Origin: Streptomyces erythrochromogenes
GTDB taxonomy: Bacteria > Actinomycetota > Actinomycetes > Streptomycetales > Streptomycetaceae
Assembly (NCBI RefSeq): GCF_036170895.1
Contig: NZ_CP108036.1
Span: 1,240,001 to 1,304,000 of the forward strand
DNA length: 64,000 bases
Direction: 5' to 3'
The notes under the pieces were generated by a model, which did no database searches, was not told where the DNA came from, and saw nothing but the letters and a program-made list of their open reading frames with translations. Shown piece by piece: positions 8,869 through 17,275 of the stretch. The first letter of the stretch is position 1. Every line of letters starts with the position of its first letter. A program made the translations under genes and the position numbers.

Positions 8869-9267
8869 ATGGCTGCCACCGTCAACCGTGCTGAGATCGA
8901 AGCCGACATCAAGGAAACGCTCGGTCTGGTTCCGCACTTCTTCTCCCGGATACCGACCGAGTTGCTCGGTCCGGAGTGGGAGATCTTCAAGCGGATCGAA
9001 CTCGGGGAAACCCTCATCCCGAACAAGTACAAGGAACTCATCGGCGTGGGGCTGCACTCCGAGACCAAGTGCCACTACTGCAGCCTCTTCCACACAGAGG
9101 CGGCGAAACTCTTCGGGGCCACGGACGAGGAGATCCAGGAGGCCGTCCACTACGCCAAGGCCAGCCTGGGGTGGAGCGCCTACATCAACGGCATGCAGGA
9201 GGACTACGACCAGTTCGCCGAGGAGCTGACGCAGGTCACCGAGTACGTGCGGTCCAAGGCTTCGTGA
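8869..9267 (+). CDS. Carboxymuconolactone decarboxylase/AhpD-like protein
   Basis: A 132-residue all-helical protein with the redox motif CHYCSLFH (about residues 67-74), the CxxC and nearby His typical of AhpD-like members. Such proteins act as peroxidase-linked disulfide reductants or have unknown redox roles; true decarboxylases lack the CxxC, so a redox role is more likely. ATG 8869 is preceded by GAGAAGGG. Its TGA overlaps the ATG of the next gene (TGATG), so the two are translationally coupled. Confidence 0.85.
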   Translation: MAATVNRAEIEADIKETLGLVPHFFSRIPTELLGPEWEIFKRIELGETLIPNKYKELIGVGLHSETKCHYCSLFHTEAAKLFGATDEEIQEAVHYAKASLGWSAYINGMQEDYDQFAEELTQVTEYVRSKAS

Positions 9268-9464
9268 TGGAGCTGGAGAGACTCCGGCCCACGGTGTTGC
9301 GCGGCACTTTCCACGCCTACGAGCTGGCCGCGCTCACCGCCGCGGCGCGGTACGTCGTGGAGTCCTCCCCTGCCGACGTACCCGAGGAATCCATCGGCCA
9401 GCTGACCCATCTGCTCGCCGACTACGACGAGCAGGTCCGCAAGCTCAGCGCGCCCGGCACGTGA
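9267..9464 (+). CDS. Small soluble protein coupled to the AhpD-like gene
   Basis: A 65-residue, probably helical protein (MELERLRPTVLRGTFHAYEL onward) with no recognised domain. The ATG shares one base with the upstream stop, so it is translated after the AhpD-like gene and probably works with it. The acidic, helical character would suit a small accessory subunit, but this is a guess. Confidence 0.65.
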   Translation: MELERLRPTVLRGTFHAYELAALTAAARYVVESSPADVPEESIGQLTHLLADYDEQVRKLSAPGT

Positions 9465-9589
9465 TCCGGGCACAGGATCAGGCGGTCTGCAGTTGCGCCG
9501 CACCGAAGGAGACGTCGCCCTGCCGGCGGCCGAGGACGGCGAGGGCGTAGCCGATCTACCGAAGCCGGGCGCCGGGGTGGCGGGCCCGG

Positions 9590-9758
9590 CCGCCGGCAGG
9601 GCCTCACGGACCGTCTCGTCCTGCCACGGCTTCCAGGGCTGGAACCAGTACAGGCCCGCGCCCTGCAGCACAAGCGCAGCGATCAGAGCCGTGGCCAGGA
9701 GCCCGCCGCGCCGTCCCGTTCCTGTCACGACCGTTCCTTCCCCTGACTGGTGTGTCAC
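9590..9758 (-). pseudogene. DM13-type secreted or membrane protein, N-terminal fragment
   Basis: The minus strand starts with a basic stretch, one membrane helix (LLATALIAALVLQGAG) and LYWFQPWKPWQDETVREALP, a start I associate with actinobacterial DM13-domain (electron-transfer-like) proteins. After about 55 residues the frame turns into low-complexity sequence and never reaches a DM13 domain. The gene was cut by a deletion. Nothing else is supported in 9465-9978. Confidence 0.5.
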
Positions 9759-9978
9759 GGCCGTTCAACGCCGCAGCGGGGTGGGGGCGCTATGCGCGAG
9801 GTGATGACGAAACCCTGACGTCCGCGAGCGCCAGGCCCTCCAGGGCGGTGAGCGCGGCCGCGGCGGTCAGCCGGCGGGGCAGCGCGGGGAGCGGGCTCCT
9901 GCACCATCCGATGACGGAAGTCTTACGTCCGGGCGTGGAGCGGGCGTTCCGACGGTCGGGTTCCGTAGCGTCCAGGGC

Positions 9979-11040
9979 ATGCGAGTACTTGTCACCGGAG
10001 GCGCCGGGTTCATCGGCGCGCACATCGTCACGGCATTGACCGAGCGCGGCCACGAGCCCGTGGTCCTGGACGCGCTGCTGCCGACCGCTCACCCCGGGCC
10101 GCCCGACCTGCCGGGTGCAGAGATGGTCCTGGCGGACGTCCGGGACGCGGAAGCGGTGCGCGCGGCGCTGCGGGGCGTGGACGCGGTGTGCCATCAGGCG
10201 GCGATGGTCGGGCTGGGAAAGGACTTCGCGGACGCGCCCGCCTACGTCGGCTGCAACGACCTGGGGACGGCCGTGCTGCTGGCCGGGATGGCGAAGGCCG
10301 GCGTGAACCGGCTGGTGCTGGCGGGGTCGATGGTGGTCTACGGGGAGGGCCGTTACGACTGTCCGCGGGACGGCGTCGTCCGGCCCGGTCCGCGGGCGGT
10401 CGCGGATCTGGAAGCGGGGCGGTTCGAACCGCTCTGCCCGGTGTGCGGGGCGGAACTGGTCCCCGGCCTGGTGGACGAGGACGCCCCGGTGGAACCGCGC
10501 AACGTGTACGCCACGACGAAGCTGACGCAGGAGCACCTGGCGGCTGCCTGGGCACGCTCCACCGGCGGGCACGCCGTGTCGCTGCGCTATCACAACGTGT
10601 ACGGGCCCGGCATGCCCCGGGACACCCCCTACGCCGGGGTGGCGTCCTTCTTCCGGTCTTCGCTCGCCAGGGGTGAGGCACCTCGGGTCTTCGAGGACGG
10701 CGCCCAGCGACGGGACTTCGTGCACGTACGGGACGTGGCGGCGGCCAATGCGGTGGCTCTGGAGGCGGCGGGTGGCCGCGCGGCAGGCTCGTTCACCGCG
10801 TACAACACGGGCTCGGGCGAACCGCACACGATCGGTGAGATGGCCTCGGCACTGTCCGCTGCCCGCAGCGGCCCCGAGCCGGTGGTCACCGGGGAGTTCC
10901 GGCTCGGTGACGTCCGGCACGTCACCGCCGATTCGGCACGGCTGCGGCGCGAGCTGGGGTGGCTGCCCCGGGTGGGTTTCGCCGAGGGGATGGCAGAGTT
11001 CGCACGGGCGCAGCAGCGGGCCTCGTCCGGTGTCCGGTAG
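9979..11040 (+). CDS. NAD-dependent nucleotide-sugar epimerase/dehydratase (extended SDR)
   Basis: A 353-residue enzyme with the NAD-binding motif VTGGAGFIGAHIV (residues 4-16), the catalytic Ser region AGSMVVYG, and the YxxxK motif in YATTK (about 175). It belongs to the extended SDR family that epimerises or dehydrates nucleotide sugars; the substrate cannot be read from sequence. An unusual insert has the Cys pair CPVCGAE (about 155), possibly a metal site. It begins a run of sugar and envelope genes up to 18691. The ATG at 9979 starts directly with the Rossmann strand. Confidence 0.85.
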   Translation: MRVLVTGGAGFIGAHIVTALTERGHEPVVLDALLPTAHPGPPDLPGAEMVLADVRDAEAVRAALRGVDAVCHQAAMVGLGKDFADAPAYVGCNDLGTAVLLAGMAKAGVNRLVLAGSMVVYGEGRYDCPRDGVVRPGPRAVADLEAGRFEPLCPVCGAELVPGLVDEDAPVEPRNVYATTKLTQEHLAAAWARSTGGHAVSLRYHNVYGPGMPRDTPYAGVASFFRSSLARGEAPRVFEDGAQRRDFVHVRDVAAANAVALEAAGGRAAGSFTAYNTGSGEPHTIGEMASALSAARSGPEPVVTGEFRLGDVRHVTADSARLRRELGWLPRVGFAEGMAEFARAQQRASSGVR

Positions 11041-11094
11041 AGACGTCCTGAGCGGAACAGGGGCCGGCCGGAGCTCCCTGGCCTGCGGCGAGCG

Positions 11095-11170
11095 CCGCGA
11101 TGCGCGCCGGGCAGTCTGGTCGGCGGTACGGGACCGCCGTGCCCGTCGGGCCGTCCGGAGGCTTGTTGTG
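11095..11170 (+). ncRNA. Decayed leader-RNA copy D
   Basis: GCCGGGCAGTCTGGTCGGC (from 11106) is identical to the P3 element of the nhaA leader except for one loop base, and is followed by a hairpin-like GGG/CCCG pair as P4 is in copy A. The P1 and P2 partners are not clear. No antiporter follows; instead a STAS-domain tail starts about 20 nt later. It looks like the front of a transporter leader joined by deletion to another gene end. Confidence 0.3.
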
Positions 11171-11190
11171 CGCGTGGTTGCCCGTGGCCG

Positions 11191-11332
11191 TTCCGTCTCG
11201 ACGCGCTGCGTACGGCCCACTCCCAGGGCATCCCCGTGATCGTCAGCCACGCCCGTCCCCAGGCACGGGCCACCTTGCGCACGCTCGGCCTGGACGGGGT
11301 GCTCCGCTACGGCGAGGCCGACTGGCCATCCC
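11191..11332 (+). pseudogene. STAS-domain C-terminal fragment
   Basis: The plus frame reads RLDALRTAHSQGIPVIVSHA and then PQARATLRTLGLDGVLRYGE, the last helix-strand part of a STAS domain, usually the C-terminus of SulP anion transporters or anti-sigma antagonists. Nothing upstream in frame supplies the rest. It is convergent with the kinase gene that ends at 11353. Confidence 0.55.
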
Positions 11333-11352
11333 CCTGCCCGGCCCGATCCGGC

Positions 11353-12465
11353 TCAGCCGGTCGGGGCGGGCAGGGTCACCTCGAAGCGGCAGCCGCCCGG
11401 CACGTTCCGCACGTCGGCGCGACCGTCGTGGGCTTCGACGATGCCGCGCACGATGGCGAGGCCGAGGCCCGCGCCGGCGGGCGGGGTCCGGGCAGCGGTG
11501 CCGCGCCAGCCGGTGTCGAAGACCCGGGGCAGTTCCTCGTCGGGGATCCCGCCACAGCCGTCGGTCACCGACAGGACCACGGCGTGGGCACGGCGTTCGG
11601 CTGCGATGGCGACCGTGCCGTCGGCGGGCGTGTGGCGGATGGCGTTGACCAGCAGGTTGGCCAGCACGCGGGTCATCTCCTTGCCGTCCACTTCCACCGG
11701 CACCGGTTCGACGTCGTCTCCCACGAGCCGTACGCCGTGCGCGTGGGCGAGCGGGTCGGCGCCGGAGAGCGCGTCGCCCACCAGGTCGTAGACCGACATC
11801 CTGGTGGGGGTGAGGGTCAGGGCCCCGGCGTGGATCCGGGACAGTTCGAAGAGGTCGCCGACCATGGAGTTGAGGCGTTCGACCTCGGCGCCGATCTGCC
11901 GGTGGTAGCGGGCCGGGTCGGCGGCCACGCCGTCCTCCAGCGCCTCCGACATGGCCCGCAGGCCTGCCAGTGGGGTACGCAGGTCGTGCGAGATCCACGC
12001 GACGAGTTCGCGGCGCGAGGTCTCCAGGGCACGTTCCCGCTCGCGTGACGCGGCCAGCTTCGCACTGGTGGCGGCCAGTTCACGCGAGAGGAGGGCCAGT
12101 TCCGCGGTGGCCGGGACGGCCGGAACGGCGAAGCTGCCGCCGTCGCCGAAGTCGCGTGCGGCGAGCGTGAGGTCGTGGCTGCGGGCGACGACCCAGCGGC
12201 CGAGGAGCAGGGCGGTCGCCAGGGAGACGGCGGCAGCCATCGCGACCACCAGTGTGACGACGGTCAGGTCGTGCGAGGAGAGGAACATCGCCTGCGCGAC
12301 GGCAAGGGTTCCCGCGAGCATCGCGGTGACCGTCACCGCGGCCACCACGGTCAGGGAAACGGCGACCGAACGGTGGCGCAACAGACGCAGCACGACCGCG
12401 CCGAGCGCTCCCGCGCAGGTGGCCCCGCCCAGGGCGAAGACCGCGATCAGCAGCAGGTCCTTCAC
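11353..12465 (-). CDS. Sensor histidine kinase
   Basis: A 370-residue membrane kinase. The N-terminus has three hydrophobic segments (about residues 3-25, 32-58 and 68-92) with no sizeable extracellular domain. The catalytic part has the H-box ISHDLRTPL (about 168), N-box LLVNAIRHTP, G1 VTDGCGGIP and G2 GAGLGLAIV, so it should be active. The GTG start overlaps the TGA of the response-regulator gene (GTGA), so the pair is coupled and the regulator is translated first. The cue is unknown. The glycosyltransferase genes downstream of the divergent promoter are plausible targets. Confidence 0.9.
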   Translation of the reverse strand: MKDLLLIAVFALGGATCAGALGAVVLRLLRHRSVAVSLTVVAAVTVTAMLAGTLAVAQAMFLSSHDLTVVTLVVAMAAAVSLATALLLGRWVVARSHDLTLAARDFGDGGSFAVPAVPATAELALLSRELAATSAKLAASRERERALETSRRELVAWISHDLRTPLAGLRAMSEALEDGVAADPARYHRQIGAEVERLNSMVGDLFELSRIHAGALTLTPTRMSVYDLVGDALSGADPLAHAHGVRLVGDDVEPVPVEVDGKEMTRVLANLLVNAIRHTPADGTVAIAAERRAHAVVLSVTDGCGGIPDEELPRVFDTGWRGTAARTPPAGAGLGLAIVRGIVEAHDGRADVRNVPGGCRFEVTLPAPTG

Positions 12466-13199
12466 AGCGACCCCGCCTCCCCGGTCCCGGCCGGAATCTC
12501 GAAGCGGTATCCGACGCCCCACACGGTCTGGATGAAGCACGGCCGGGCGGGGTCGTCCTCGATCTTGGCGCGCAGCCGGCGGACGTGGACGGTGACGGTG
12601 GACAGGTCGCCGAAGTCCCACCCCCACACCTCCCGCATCAGGTCCTCCCGGCCGTGCGCCCGGCCGGGGCGCCGCAGGAAGTAGGCGAGGAGGTCGAACT
12701 CCCTGAGGGTGAGGGCGAGTTCCGTCCCGTTCTTGGAGGCCCGTCGGGTGCCGGGGTCGAGGATCAGGCCCCCGCCGCCCAGCGCCGGCTCCGGTGCCGC
12801 CGTTCCCTCGGTGCCGCGGCCCCGGCTGCGGCGCAGGACGGACTCGACCCGCAGGACGAGTTCGCGCGGGCTGAACGGTTTGGTGACGTAGTCGTCGGCG
12901 CCGAGCTCCAGTCCCTCGATGCGGTGCTCCTCGTCGCCCCGTGCGGTGAGCATCACCACCGGTACAGGTCCGGAGGCACGAAGCCTGCGGCACACCTCCA
13001 GCCCGTCCATCCCGGGCAGCATGAGGTCCAGGACCACGAGGTCGGGCCGGGCCCGTCCGGCGCTGGCGAGGGCCGTGGTCCCATCGGCGGCGTGCTCCAC
13101 GGCGAATCCGGCGCGCGCCAGGTAGCCGGTCACGACCTCGGCGACCGTCGGATCGTCGTCCACGACGAGGACCCGGGCGGACGTGTTCTCGATGCTCAT
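12462..13199 (-). CDS. OmpR/PhoB-family response regulator
   Basis: A 245-residue two-domain regulator. The receiver domain (residues 8-120) has the acidic pair VVDDD, the phospho-acceptor region LVVLDLMLPGMDG and the conserved Lys in DYVTKPFSPREL. The winged-helix domain (about 145-235) has LTLREFDLLAYFLRRPGR and TVTVHVRRLRAKIE. The ATG at 13199 starts just before the receiver; longer in-frame starts add only low-complexity sequence. It is phosphorylated by the kinase encoded downstream and shares a 115-nt divergent promoter region with the GT2 gene. Confidence 0.92.
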   Translation of the reverse strand: MSIENTSARVLVVDDDPTVAEVVTGYLARAGFAVEHAADGTTALASAGRARPDLVVLDLMLPGMDGLEVCRRLRASGPVPVVMLTARGDEEHRIEGLELGADDYVTKPFSPRELVLRVESVLRRSRGRGTEGTAAPEPALGGGGLILDPGTRRASKNGTELALTLREFDLLAYFLRRPGRAHGREDLMREVWGWDFGDLSTVTVHVRRLRAKIEDDPARPCFIQTVWGVGYRFEIPAGTGEAGSL

Positions 13200-13314
13200 G
13201 CGGTCCAGGGTCGCACCGTCCGGCCCGGCCCCGACCCCGCTGCGGCGGCGCCCGGGGTGACGTCCGCGTTTCGTAAGGAGTCGATGGCTCCTTGAGCGGC
13301 CCGTCATCCCTACG

Positions 13315-14010
13315 GTGAAATCCGTGACCGTAGATGTCGTACTTCCCTGTCTGAACGAGGCCGAGGCGCTGCCCTGGGTACTCGCCCGCATCCCCGCCGG
13401 CTGGCGGGCCGTCGTCGTCGACAACGGCTCCGACGACGGTTCCGCCGAGATCGCACGCGGCCTCGGCGCCACCGTGGTCCATGAGTCGCGCCGTGGCTTC
13501 GGGGCCGCCTGTCACGCCGGGTTGATGGCCGCCGAGGCCGATGTCGTCTGTTTCTGCGACTGTGACGCCTCGCTCGATCCGGGACTCCTGACCGGCTTCG
13601 TCCGCTCGGTCGAGAACCGTGAGGCCGACCTCGTACTCGGTCGGCGCCGGCCCCAGGGCCGCGGTGCCTGGCCCCTCCACGCCCGGGCGGGGAACCTGGC
13701 CCTGTCCCGAATGCTGCGCCGCCGCACCGGCCTGCGCCTGCACGACCTCGGCCCGATGCGGGCCGCTCGGCGTGAGGCCCTCCTCGGCCTGGAGCTCACC
13801 GACCGGCGCAGCGGCTACCCGCTCCAGATGGTGGTCCGCGCCGCCGACGGCGGCTGGAAGGTACGGGAGGTGGACGTGCCGTACCTGCCCCGTGCCGGGA
13901 AGTCCAAGGTCACGGGCACATGGCGCGGCACCTACCAGGCCGTACGCGACATGAGCCGCGTACTCGCCGAGCCGGTGGGTTCCGCGGCCGTGACGGGGGG
14001 CCGGAGGTGA
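13315..14010 (+). CDS. Family 2 glycosyltransferase (polyprenyl-phosphate sugar type)
   Basis: A 231-residue soluble GT-A enzyme. It starts VDVVLPCLNEAEALPWVL, with VVVDNGSDDGSAE (about 33) and the metal-binding acidic motif CFCDCDASLDPG (about 80). The late segment RRSGYPLQMVVRA fits prenyl-phosphate glycosyl transferases that load a sugar on a lipid carrier. GTG 13315 or GTG 13324 could be the start. The stop overlaps the next gene's GTG (GTGA). It could feed sugar to the integral-membrane GT87 enzyme further downstream; that link is inferred. Confidence 0.85.
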   Translation: MKSVTVDVVLPCLNEAEALPWVLARIPAGWRAVVVDNGSDDGSAEIARGLGATVVHESRRGFGAACHAGLMAAEADVVCFCDCDASLDPGLLTGFVRSVENREADLVLGRRRPQGRGAWPLHARAGNLALSRMLRRRTGLRLHDLGPMRAARREALLGLELTDRRSGYPLQMVVRAADGGWKVREVDVPYLPRAGKSKVTGTWRGTYQAVRDMSRVLAEPVGSAAVTGGRR

Positions 14011-14663
14011 CCACTCTTCTGGTGATCGCGAAGGAGCCCGTGCCGGGGCGGGTCAAGACGCGACTCACGCCCGCCTTCACTCCGGCCCAGGCGTCCCTGC
14101 TCGCGGAAGCCGCCCTCGCGGACACCCTGGAAGCCGTCGCCGCGGCCCCCGCCGAACGCCGGGTGCTCGTCCTGGACGGCCGCACCGGGCCTTGGCTTCC
14201 ACCCGGTATCGAGGTCGTCCCGCAGTGCTCCGGAGGGCTGGACGAGCGGCTCGCCGCAGCCTTCGCCTGCTGCCCCGGGCCGGCCCTGTTGATCGGCATG
14301 GACACCCCTCAGGTCACACCCGCCCTGTTGGCGCCCGCGACCGGGCCGGACGCCTGGCAGGAGCACGACGCCTGGTTCGGCCCCGCCCTCGACGGGGGAT
14401 TCTGGGCGCTCGGGCTGGCCGCACCCGACCCCGCGCTGCTGCGCGGGGTTCCGATGTCGGTGAGCGAGACGGGCGCGGTGCAGTACGGCCGGCTCCTCGC
14501 GGCAGGCCTGCGGGTCGGACGGCTGCCCCGGCTGCGGGACGTGGACACCGCCGAGGACGCACAGCTGGTCGCCGGCGAGGCCGCCGGCACCCGATTCGCC
14601 GCCCGATACGCCCGGTTCGCGTCGGCCTCGGCAGCTTCCGCCTCTCGCCCGGTGCGCCCATGA
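14007..14663 (+). CDS. DUF2064/TIGR04282 glycosyltransferase-like protein
   Basis: A 218-residue protein with a nucleotidyl/glycosyl-transferase-like fold. It begins VTTLLVIAKEPVPGRVKTRL and has ALLIGMDTPQVTPALL and FGPALDGGFWALGL, all typical of DUF2064. Members are linked to arsenosugar formation in some bacteria, but most are uncharacterised. It overlaps the genes on both sides by 4 nt (GTGA before, ATGA after), so it is coupled into the GT2-methyltransferase operon. Confidence 0.85.
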   Translation: MTTLLVIAKEPVPGRVKTRLTPAFTPAQASLLAEAALADTLEAVAAAPAERRVLVLDGRTGPWLPPGIEVVPQCSGGLDERLAAAFACCPGPALLIGMDTPQVTPALLAPATGPDAWQEHDAWFGPALDGGFWALGLAAPDPALLRGVPMSVSETGAVQYGRLLAAGLRVGRLPRLRDVDTAEDAQLVAGEAAGTRFAARYARFASASAASASRPVRP

Positions 14664-15511
14664 GGCGACACGGGGCTCCCGCCGAGGCAGTCGCCCCCGG
14701 TTGCCTGCCCCGGCCGGCAGCCTGGCGCGAGGACCCGTACGCCGACGCGCTCGACAGCGGGCAGGGCCCTCTGTTCCTGCGTCGCAGCGACGGCTGGCTG
14801 CTGCCCCTGGATGTGGAGCGCTGGTGCGCCGCTCCTGACGCCGCGGACCAGAGCGTCCTGGCCCGCTGCAGAGGGGCCGTCCTCGACATCGGATGCGGCC
14901 CCGGACGCCTCGCCGCAGCCCTCGCGGCTCGGGGCCGTCGGGCGCTGGGCATCGACGTGAGCCCGGCCGCGGTGGCCCGTACCGAACGGCTGGGCGGACT
15001 CGCACTGTGCCGGTCGGTCTTCGAACCGCTGCCCGGGGAGGGCCGCTGGGACACGGCCCTGCTCATCGACGGCAACATAGGCATCGGCGGGGACCCCACG
15101 GCGCTGCTGGGCCGACTCGGGTCGGTCACCGGCCCGGCAGCACGGGTCATCGCGGAATGCGTACCGGTGGACGTGGACGAGTGCTGCGAGGTCCGGCTCG
15201 ACAACGGCAGCGGCGCGCTCGGCGAGCCCTTCACATGGGCCCGGCTCGGCGCCCGGGCCCTCCACGAGCACGCCCGCGTCACCGGCTGGCACGTCACGGA
15301 GGAATGGTCGGTCGCGGGGCGCGTGTTCGCGGAGCTCTCACGGCGTCCTCAGACCCCGTCGTCAGGAGCCCGGGGCCCGGGTTGCTGCCCCGACCCGGGC
15401 CGGGCCCCTGGATCGGGCCCGGGCTCGGCAGTGTTTCCGGTTCCTGGTGCCTGGTCCCCGGGCCCGCGCCGAGGCGAGGGCTGCGGTCCGGAGCCCGGCT
15501 CCGGCGGCTGA
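14660..15511 (+). CDS. Class I SAM-dependent methyltransferase
   Basis: A 283-residue protein with SAM motif I AVLDIGCGPGRLAAALAARG (about residues 74-93) and a motif II-like GIDVSPAAVART. The catalytic domain ends near residue 230. The last 55 residues are Pro/Gly-rich and read antisense into the convergent membrane-protein gene for 163 nt, so the functional end may be earlier or the tail is disordered. It is translationally coupled to the DUF2064 gene. The acceptor is unknown; a sugar or lipid-linked product fits the context. Confidence 0.8.
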   Translation: MRRHGAPAEAVAPGCLPRPAAWREDPYADALDSGQGPLFLRRSDGWLLPLDVERWCAAPDAADQSVLARCRGAVLDIGCGPGRLAAALAARGRRALGIDVSPAAVARTERLGGLALCRSVFEPLPGEGRWDTALLIDGNIGIGGDPTALLGRLGSVTGPAARVIAECVPVDVDECCEVRLDNGSGALGEPFTWARLGARALHEHARVTGWHVTEEWSVAGRVFAELSRRPQTPSSGARGPGCCPDPGRAPGSGPGSAVFPVPGAWSPGPRRGEGCGPEPGSGG

Positions 15512-16005
15512 CGGGACCCGGTGTCCGGCGCAGCCCGGCTCCCGGTGTCCGGCTGTGGCCGGGCGGCGGGACCGCCCCCGCCGCGAGGGCGCCGTGGGAG
15601 GTGGCGCCCCGCCACCGCCACCACGACGGCCGAGATCACCACCGCTCCGAGGACCAGCAGCAGGTTCCGCCCGTAAGGAAGGGGCAGCGCGGACGGGTTG
15701 GGCGGGGAGCCCGGTCGGAGCAGCAGCGGGAGCGTGATCAGCACCGTCGCGCCGCCTGTGATCAGGGCACCCCGTACCACTCCCCTGGCCGGGACAGCTG
15801 CGACGAGGAAGCCGAGGACCAGGACGAGGGGCGCGATCAGCGCGTCGTGCAGGACCAGCGCACCGACGAGCCAGACGCCCACCTCCCAGGGATCCGGCAC
15901 CACGGACAGCTGCCACGCTCCGATTCCCATCAGCAGCAGGCCGAGGGAGCCCACGCCGTAGCGGACCGCTCCCACCGCATGCGCACCGGCGTCCTCGTTG
16001 TTCAC
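15349..16005 (-). CDS. Membrane protein with Pro-rich tail, in the molybdenum oxidoreductase operon
   Basis: A 218-residue protein with about four membrane helices (residues 12-32, 40-70, 75-98 and 110-135) and a disordered C-terminal tail of about 75 residues rich in Pro, Gly and Arg. No domain is recognised. GTG 16005 overlaps the TGA of the molybdopterin oxidoreductase gene (GTGA), which argues for this start over the ATG at 16029 and for a shared role. Its tail overlaps the convergent methyltransferase gene antisense. Confidence 0.75.
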   Translation of the reverse strand: MNNEDAGAHAVGAVRYGVGSLGLLLMGIGAWQLSVVPDPWEVGVWLVGALVLHDALIAPLVLVLGFLVAAVPARGVVRGALITGGATVLITLPLLLRPGSPPNPSALPLPYGRNLLLVLGAVVISAVVVAVAGRHLPRRPRGGGGPAARPQPDTGSRAAPDTGSRQPPEPGSGPQPSPRRGPGDQAPGTGNTAEPGPDPGARPGSGQQPGPRAPDDGV

Positions 16006-17171
16006 AACACCTCCAGGCGGGTGACCCACTTGGTCTGCAGCACGCCCGGCCGGTTCGGCGCGATGATCCGCGCCGGGTAGCCGTGATCCGGCGACAGGGT
16101 CTCGCCGTTCAGGGTGAGAGCGAGCAGGGTCAGCGGATCCTGCACGTACTCCCGGCCCATTTCCATCACCCGGTAGGCACCCTGCGCTTCGAGAGAGACC
16201 ACGCGCACGCCGGCGCCCGGCCGCCCGCCGGCCCGCGCCACCAGGTCACGCACCCGCAGGCCGCTCCAGCGGGCCTCCACGCTCCAGCCTTCGACACATG
16301 CGATCGGCAACCGCACCTGTGTCCGGGGCAGCGACCACAGTTCGTCGAGGGTCAGGCTGTACGGCACCGGCCCCTTCACCTCCAGCCGCCAGTCGCGCAG
16401 GGCCGCTTCCGTCACGCCGGCCGCGGCAGCCGTACGGTTCACCGGAAGCCCCTGCGGTCCGTGGTCGGGATGCCGCGGAGCCAAGAGGTCGAGCCGCTTG
16501 AGCGGGGTGAAGGACTGTCCGACCGTGGTCAGTGTCACCACCCCGACCGCCGCGCCGACACCCAGCAGGAGCGAGCGCCGGTCCCTGGAGTCCTCGGCCG
16601 CAAGCTCCGACGTCCCCGCCGATCGTCGCGCCCAATGGGCCTTGATCTCCGGCGACTTCACAGCAACGTGCAACAGGATCGAGCCCGCCACCACCCAGGC
16701 CACGGCGAAGTGCACGGGAACGAAGGAGAACGGCCACGGGTACCACTCGGCGACGTTGAGGAGTCCGGTGAAGACCTGGAAGACCGCGGTCGCCACCAGT
16801 ACCGCCACCGAGAGCCGCTCCAGGGCGTGCCGGACCGACCGGAACGGCGGCCGGACGAACAAGCGGGGGTAGACCGCCCACAGCTTCGCGAGCAGCAGCA
16901 CGATCGCCGCGAGTCCGGAGGCGATGTGGAGTCCTTGCGTGAGCCGGTACCCCCAGACCGGCCGGCTCGGCAGTTGGCCAGCCGACCAGCCCGGCGGATG
17001 CTGGAGGTAGTGGCTGATCAGCCCCGTCACGAAGCACACGGCGAAAGCGAGGCCCAGCCACCGTCCGACGGACGTGGCGGTACGGGCGTCGTGCAGGCGT
17101 CCCGAGAATGTGGGCGGTCGCACGGACGGGAGGAGGGGGCGCCGACGCGTTCGGGGAGTCATGCCTCCCAT
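16002..17171 (-). CDS. Membrane-bound molybdopterin-dependent oxidoreductase (sulfite-oxidase fold)
   Basis: A 389-residue protein in two parts. The N-terminal half has about five hydrophobic helices with histidines (LTQGLHIASGLAAIVLLLAK; SFVPVHFAVAWVVAG) and resembles a cytochrome b561/YedZ-like haem anchor. The C-terminal half is an Oxidored_molyb domain with the likely Mo-ligand Cys in PIACVEGWSVEARWSGL (about 290), then VMEMGREYVQDPLTL and DHGYPARIIAPNRPG. The enzyme probably faces outward and draws electrons through the membrane. ATG 17171 is used; ATG 17162 is also possible. It is divergent from the GT87 gene. Confidence 0.85.
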   Translation of the reverse strand: MGGMTPRTRRRPLLPSVRPPTFSGRLHDARTATSVGRWLGLAFAVCFVTGLISHYLQHPPGWSAGQLPSRPVWGYRLTQGLHIASGLAAIVLLLAKLWAVYPRLFVRPPFRSVRHALERLSVAVLVATAVFQVFTGLLNVAEWYPWPFSFVPVHFAVAWVVAGSILLHVAVKSPEIKAHWARRSAGTSELAAEDSRDRRSLLLGVGAAVGVVTLTTVGQSFTPLKRLDLLAPRHPDHGPQGLPVNRTAAAAGVTEAALRDWRLEVKGPVPYSLTLDELWSLPRTQVRLPIACVEGWSVEARWSGLRVRDLVARAGGRPGAGVRVVSLEAQGAYRVMEMGREYVQDPLTLLALTLNGETLSPDHGYPARIIAPNRPGVLQTKWVTRLEVL

Positions 17172-17275
17172 CACAGCGCCCGCGGTCGTCCGGCGGTGCC
17201 TTAGACACCTTACGAAACGCGTACGTCGGGCCGGGCGGGGCACGCCCGGCACCCTTGCGCTGCCAGGCTGTCGCC

